From assembly GCF_015773195.1 (NCBI RefSeq), contig NZ_JADWYK010000001.1:682001-746000 (forward strand): a stretch of 64,000 nucleotides of DNA, read 5' to 3'. Positions 60,742-64,000 of the stretch are shown here, piece by piece. Under the pieces are notes generated by a model that was given only the letters and a program-made list of their open reading frames with translations, was not told the DNA's origin and did not search any database. Numbering within the stretch: position 1 is the first letter of the stretch; the number at the start of each line of letters is the position of its first letter. The stretch comes from Hymenobacter guriensis (GTDB lineage: Bacteria > Bacteroidota > Bacteroidia > Cytophagales > Hymenobacteraceae). The position numbers were made by a program, and so were the translations under genes.

Positions 60742-61068
60742 ATGCAGTGGTTGTTGTTGGTCCTGGCCGGGTTGGCCGAAGTAGCGTTTACCTTTTGTCT
60801 CGGCAAGGCGAAGCTGGCTATTGGAGCCGAAGCGGTCGGGTGGTACGCCGCCTTTGGGGGGTGCGCGGTTCTGAGCTTTTACTTGCTCAACCTGAGCCTA
60901 GCGCAGATACCCTTGGGCACGGCCTACGCGGTCTGGACCGGCATCGGGGCAGTGGGTACGGCGGTGGTCGGTGTCGTCGCGTTTGGGGACCCACTGACCG
61001 GCCAGCGCCTGTTTTTCCTAACTACCCTAATTGGTTCGGTGCTGGGCCTGAAAGCAGTAGCGCAGTAG
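60742..61068 (+). CDS. SMR-family multidrug/guanidinium exporter
   Basis: The 108-residue product has four membrane segments and the conserved Glu in GLAEVAFTFCLGKAKL, the membrane-embedded acidic residue of EmrE/Gdx-type exporters. Small, complete and proton-coupled, it forms antiparallel dimers in the inner membrane. LAQIPLGTAYAVWTGIGAVGT and the final helix fit the SugE/QacE type. A -7-like GACCTTTG is at 60710-60717. Confidence 0.9.
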   Translation: MQWLLLVLAGLAEVAFTFCLGKAKLAIGAEAVGWYAAFGGCAVLSFYLLNLSLAQIPLGTAYAVWTGIGAVGTAVVGVVAFGDPLTGQRLFFLTTLIGSVLGLKAVAQ

Positions 61069-61071
61069 CGC

Positions 61072-61647
61072 TTACTTGCGTTTGGCGCGCACGCGGCTCA
61101 GGGTGACCTGGGTAATGCCCAGATAAGAGGCCAAGTGCCCCAGTGCTACGCGGTGCAGCAGGTGCGGGCTGTGGTGCAGCAAATCCGCGTAGCGTTCCTC
61201 GGCGGTGCGAAATTGCCGGGCAATGAGCTGCTGCTCGGTTTGCTTCCACACGCGCTCCACCATCACCCGCCCCCAATTGGCCAGGTGGATATCCTCTCGG
61301 TACAAGGCCAGCAGCGCCCGCATGTTGAGGCGAAACAGCCCGCTGTCTTCCAGCAGCTCCACCGTCTCGTAGCTCACGGCCTCCTCGGTATAGCCCCGAA
61401 TTGAAGCCACGACCGACCCCTCTTCGGAAAACCAAAAGGTAACCTCCCGGTCCGCTCGTCGGGCATACACCCGCGCCAAGCCGCGCTGCACCACATACAC
61501 GTGGTGGGCCAGCGCGTCGTCCCGAAACAACATGGTGCCCTTCGGCAGCTCCACGTATTCGGCTAGCGCCAGCAGCTTCTCCAATGAAGCGGGCGGCAAC
61601 GGGTATGTGGCCAGCAGAATCTCGGAAAGGGCCAGGTTTGGGGACAC
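61072..61647 (-). CDS. Crp/Fnr-family transcriptional regulator
   Basis: The 191-residue product has an N-terminal cyclic-nucleotide-binding-like fold (VELPKGTMLFRDDALAHHVY, VVQRGLARVYARRADREVTF). A C-terminal helix-turn-helix follows (HRVALGHLASYLGITQVTLS). Its start is a GTG (SPNLALSEILL). It converges with the SMR gene three bases away, so it may regulate the exporter or a neighbour; this is inference. Confidence 0.87.
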   Translation of the reverse strand: MSPNLALSEILLATYPLPPASLEKLLALAEYVELPKGTMLFRDDALAHHVYVVQRGLARVYARRADREVTFWFSEEGSVVASIRGYTEEAVSYETVELLEDSGLFRLNMRALLALYREDIHLANWGRVMVERVWKQTEQQLIARQFRTAEERYADLLHHSPHLLHRVALGHLASYLGITQVTLSRVRAKRK

Positions 61648-61719
61648 GCCCGCAAGATAACCACTGCTTTTCTGGTGGGGCTCCGCCTCGCCGCCTTTTT
61701 TACTTCAATGATTGCCCCT

Positions 61720-62250
61720 ATGGAACCCATCACCCTCCGCCAAGCTACTCCCGTTGACGTTAGCCAGTTGCAACACATCGGCCGCCAAACGTTTTTCGAG
61801 ACGTTCGCCGCCAGCAATTCCGAAGAAAACATGCGCGCCTACTTGCAAGAAGGCTTTGCGACCGAAAAGCTAACCGCGGAGCTGCAAGAGCCGCACTCCG
61901 CCTTCTACTTCGCCGAGCATGCGGGCCGCGTTATCGGCTACCTGAAGGTTAATTCCGGCCCGGCGCAAACCGAGCAACACGCACCCAACGCCCTGGAACT
62001 CGAACGCATCTACGTGCTGCAGGAATTTCATGGCCAGCGGGTCGGGCAGCTGCTCTACGAGCAGGCGCTACACCTGGCCAAACAGGCGCAGGCCGAGTGC
62101 CTGTGGCTCGGGGTGTGGGAAGAAAACCCACGGGCCATCCGCTTCTATGAGAAAAATGGTTTTGTCGCCTTCGACAAGCACGTTTTCAAGCTCGGCGAGG
62201 ACGAGCAGACCGATATTATGATGAAGCTACCCCTGCCCAGCAACCCGTAG
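61720..62250 (+). CDS. GNAT N-acetyltransferase
   Basis: The 176-residue product starts MEPITLRQATPVDVSQLQHI. It has the GNAT acetyl-CoA site around LERIYVLQEFHGQRVGQLLY, with the Q/RxxGxG/A-type pyrophosphate loop, and LWLGVWEENPRAIRFYEKNG near the end. Substrate is unknown. It is followed 11 bases later by a DMT transporter gene on the same strand. ATG 61708 is an alternative start. Confidence 0.88.
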   Translation: MEPITLRQATPVDVSQLQHIGRQTFFETFAASNSEENMRAYLQEGFATEKLTAELQEPHSAFYFAEHAGRVIGYLKVNSGPAQTEQHAPNALELERIYVLQEFHGQRVGQLLYEQALHLAKQAQAECLWLGVWEENPRAIRFYEKNGFVAFDKHVFKLGEDEQTDIMMKLPLPSNP

Positions 62251-62261
62251 CAGTGACGGCC

Positions 62262-63176
62262 ATGCCAAAAAAACCGCTTTTTCTGGGCCTGCTGCTGTTG
62301 GGAACAGCTTTTTGGGGCATCTCCTACCCGGTGGTCAAGACCGGGGTGAGCTTCGCGGACCCCTACAGCTTTCAGACCTATAAATTTTTGCTGGCCGCCG
62401 CGGCCGTGGCCCTGCTGTTTCCTCGACAACTCGCCCAACTGACGTGGCGCTCGGTGGGCTGGGGGCTGCTGTTGGCCCTGCCACAGTTCCTGGGCAGCAC
62501 CCTGCAAACCATCGGCTTGCAAACCACCAGCGCTGCTAACGCGGCTTTTCTCACCGGCCTGAGCGTGTTGCTGGTGCCGCTGGGCAAGGCCCTGCTCTAC
62601 CGGCAAGCTGTGGCGCCCAAGATGTGGGCAGCGGCCACGCTAGCCTTGGTCGGCCTCTACGTGGTGGCCGTGCCGGGGAGCTGGCAGCTGCACACAGGCG
62701 ACGGGTGGATACTCGCCTGCGCTGTGGCCTTTGCCGGCTACGTGTTGCTGGGGGGACGAACGGCCAGGGAGCCGCACTTGATGGCGATGCTCGTGATGCA
62801 GCTGCTCGGCTGCGCGGGGCTGGCCCGGCTCGCGGGCTGGGGCGCGGGCTATGCGTTGGCCGTGCCGGCGGCCGGGGCGTTCTGGCAAGCCATTGGCTTC
62901 TCGGCGCTGCTGGCCACGGCCTACGGGTACGGGGTGCAACATTATGCCCAGCAGTACCTGAGCGAAGAAAAAGTGGCCCTCATCCACTTAGGGGAACCCC
63001 TTTTCGCGGCCCTCGCGGGGGCCGTGCTGCTTCACGAGGTCCTTACGCCCCGCACGGTCCTGGGGGGACTGCTTATTTTCGGGGCGATGGTGTTGGCGGA
63101 AGTAAAGGTGCGCGGCTGGAGGCGCAGCCCGAAGCCAGCCAGTGCGCCCGTTTCCTCCATTCAGAATACTCCCTAA
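62262..63176 (+). CDS. EamA/DMT-superfamily transporter
   Basis: The 304-residue product has about ten membrane segments arranged as two EamA repeats. The first starts FLGLLLLGTAFWGISYPVVK and the second has LGGRTAREPHLMAMLVMQLL and GEPLFAALAGAVLLHEVLTP. Family members export amino acids or metabolites. It sits between two GNAT genes and probably shares a transcript with them. ATG 62262 was chosen over GTG 62253. Confidence 0.88.
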   Translation: MPKKPLFLGLLLLGTAFWGISYPVVKTGVSFADPYSFQTYKFLLAAAAVALLFPRQLAQLTWRSVGWGLLLALPQFLGSTLQTIGLQTTSAANAAFLTGLSVLLVPLGKALLYRQAVAPKMWAAATLALVGLYVVAVPGSWQLHTGDGWILACAVAFAGYVLLGGRTAREPHLMAMLVMQLLGCAGLARLAGWGAGYALAVPAAGAFWQAIGFSALLATAYGYGVQHYAQQYLSEEKVALIHLGEPLFAALAGAVLLHEVLTPRTVLGGLLIFGAMVLAEVKVRGWRRSPKPASAPVSSIQNTP

Positions 63177-63200
63177 TTTCCTTACTGTAGACTGCCCAAC

Positions 63201-63707
63201 ATGTTTACTTCCCCTTTCTGCGTGGACTTGGCTACTGCGGCCGATATTCCGGCGTTGCTGCCGTTGATGGAGGGCTTGGCCGACTTTGAGCACTACCGCG
63301 ACACCTTCGCTATCACGCCTGAACTACTCTACCAGCAGGGCTTTGCCCAGCAGCCGCCCGATTTCTACTGCCTAGTGGCCCGGCATGCGGACGGGCAACT
63401 GGGGGGCATGCTGGTGTATTACTTCATCCCCTTTACGGCCAGTGCCAAGCCGACCCTCTTCATCAAAGAGCTGTTCGTGGCCGAAGCCTACCGGGGGCAT
63501 CACCTGGGCGAAGAGTTGATGCGGGCGGCCGCGCGGGCCGCGGTGGCCCACGGGTGCGGGGCCATGCGCTGGGCCGTGGCGGCTTGGAACGAAGCCGGCC
63601 GCCGCTTCTACGAGCGACTAGGTGCCCAAGCTAACCCCGTTTGGGTTGATTATAGCCTGAATGGCACGGCGCTGCTGGACCTTAGCGGCACGTCAGTCAA
63701 TAGCTAG
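63201..63707 (+). CDS. GNAT N-acetyltransferase
   Basis: The 168-residue product has an N-terminal ADIPALLPLMEGLADFEHYR. The acetyl-CoA-binding LFIKELFVAEAYRGHHLGEE follows, then MRWAVAAWNEAGRRFYERLG. This resembles the diamine/amino-acid acetyltransferase branch (SAT-like: LFIKELFV.E.YRG..LG..L). It is 24 bases downstream of the DMT transporter gene and likely in the same operon. Confidence 0.9.
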   Translation: MFTSPFCVDLATAADIPALLPLMEGLADFEHYRDTFAITPELLYQQGFAQQPPDFYCLVARHADGQLGGMLVYYFIPFTASAKPTLFIKELFVAEAYRGHHLGEELMRAAARAAVAHGCGAMRWAVAAWNEAGRRFYERLGAQANPVWVDYSLNGTALLDLSGTSVNS

Positions 63708-63838
63708 TCGGCTTGGTGAGGAAAAGCTGTGGCTGCTAAGAATGCTCCTAGTAGCAAGTAGTTCCACAGTAGGCTAGTTGTCCTGAGCAGGATGATGCAG
63801 AATAGTGCACAAGCATAGTACAGTACACGTATTTATCC

Positions 63839-63866
63839 GTTCAGGAAAACGGTCCAACTAGCAAAC
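63839..63866. repeat. Array motif copy outside the main array
   Basis: GTTCAGGAAAACGGTCCAAC followed by TAGCAAAC closely matches the copy at 58226. It shows that the motif also follows the transport/GNAT cluster, in the gap before the gene at the window edge. Confidence 0.65.
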
Positions 63867-63925
63867 TGCGGAATTGGCCTCCTTCTGCACATGGTTGAAC
63901 ACTGCTGGCAGGGCGTTGCCACTGG

Positions 63926-64000
63926 TCAGTAGTTTTCCATCCGCCACTCCAAGTCGATGCTTTCTAAGTCGACATTGGGGTACCGGTAGGTGTTGACCAA
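63926..64000 (-). CDS. C-terminal end of a gene running off the window
   Basis: The minus strand has an open frame ending NTYRYPNVDLESIDLEWRME then NY and stop. Only 24 residues are in the window, so the family cannot be named. The frame continues beyond base 64000. Confidence 0.4.
   Translation of the reverse strand: MVNTYRYPNVDLESIDLEWRMENY

Overview
The window looks like a chromosomal segment of a high-GC Bacteroidota, most likely Hymenobacter or a close relative (family Hymenobacteraceae). This is inferred from the gene families: a SusC/RagA-style TonB receptor with a carboxypeptidase-like N-terminal domain, a type IX secretion type-B sorted protein, a LytTR regulator with a HisKA_2 kinase, and 2TM, DUF502 and DUF1684 proteins. 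The exact -7 box TAnnTTTG typical of this phylum also recurs upstream of genes. No rRNA, complete tRNA or CRISPR array was seen.

Region 1, about 0-44 kb, is ordinary chromosome. It holds a TonB receptor, an OmpH-like chaperone, and a RimB/RimK/acylase trio for glutamylation-type modification. It continues with a sugar dehydrogenase, macro-domain hydrolase, DUF502 protein, ispH and cmk, adenine deaminase, a cystathionine beta-synthase-type enzyme, sucD and icd. Next come RNase Y, ZapA, a small coiled-coil protein and pheT in one row, then Uma2, DUF1684, RadC, a metallophosphoesterase, UV endonuclease and a methionine-cycle PLP enzyme. The region ends with a LytTR/HisKA_2 two-component pair and a large T9SS-exported protein. 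It is sprinkled with two kinds of non-coding repeat: palindromic elements with long inverted arms, and elements whose arms are degenerate 7- or 8-base tandem words. One of the latter sits in frame inside pheT and another inside the adenine deaminase gene.

Region 2, about 44.4-60.6 kb, is accessory. A decayed tRNA-3'-end-like sequence and terminator are followed by a tyrosine recombinase and two tandem units of about 200 bp, each made of a TGTACC palindrome and 10-base iterations. Then come about 17 genes, most of them small orphans. Most are on the minus strand; many are lipoproteins, periplasmic or membrane proteins, and one resembles an Imm52 immunity protein. They are separated by related intergenic repeats, including a 132-bp direct repeat that brackets six genes. 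This layout resembles recombinase-associated immunity-gene arrays described in Bacteroidales, and it is the best candidate here for an undescribed system. The functional reading is inference.

Region 3, 60.7-64 kb, returns to higher GC with a small cargo set: an SMR exporter, Crp/Fnr regulator, two GNAT acetyltransferases and an EamA transporter. The window ends inside a minus-strand gene. Start codons were chosen from signal peptides, family alignment from memory and promoter spacing. Family names come from motif recognition only, since no search could be run.
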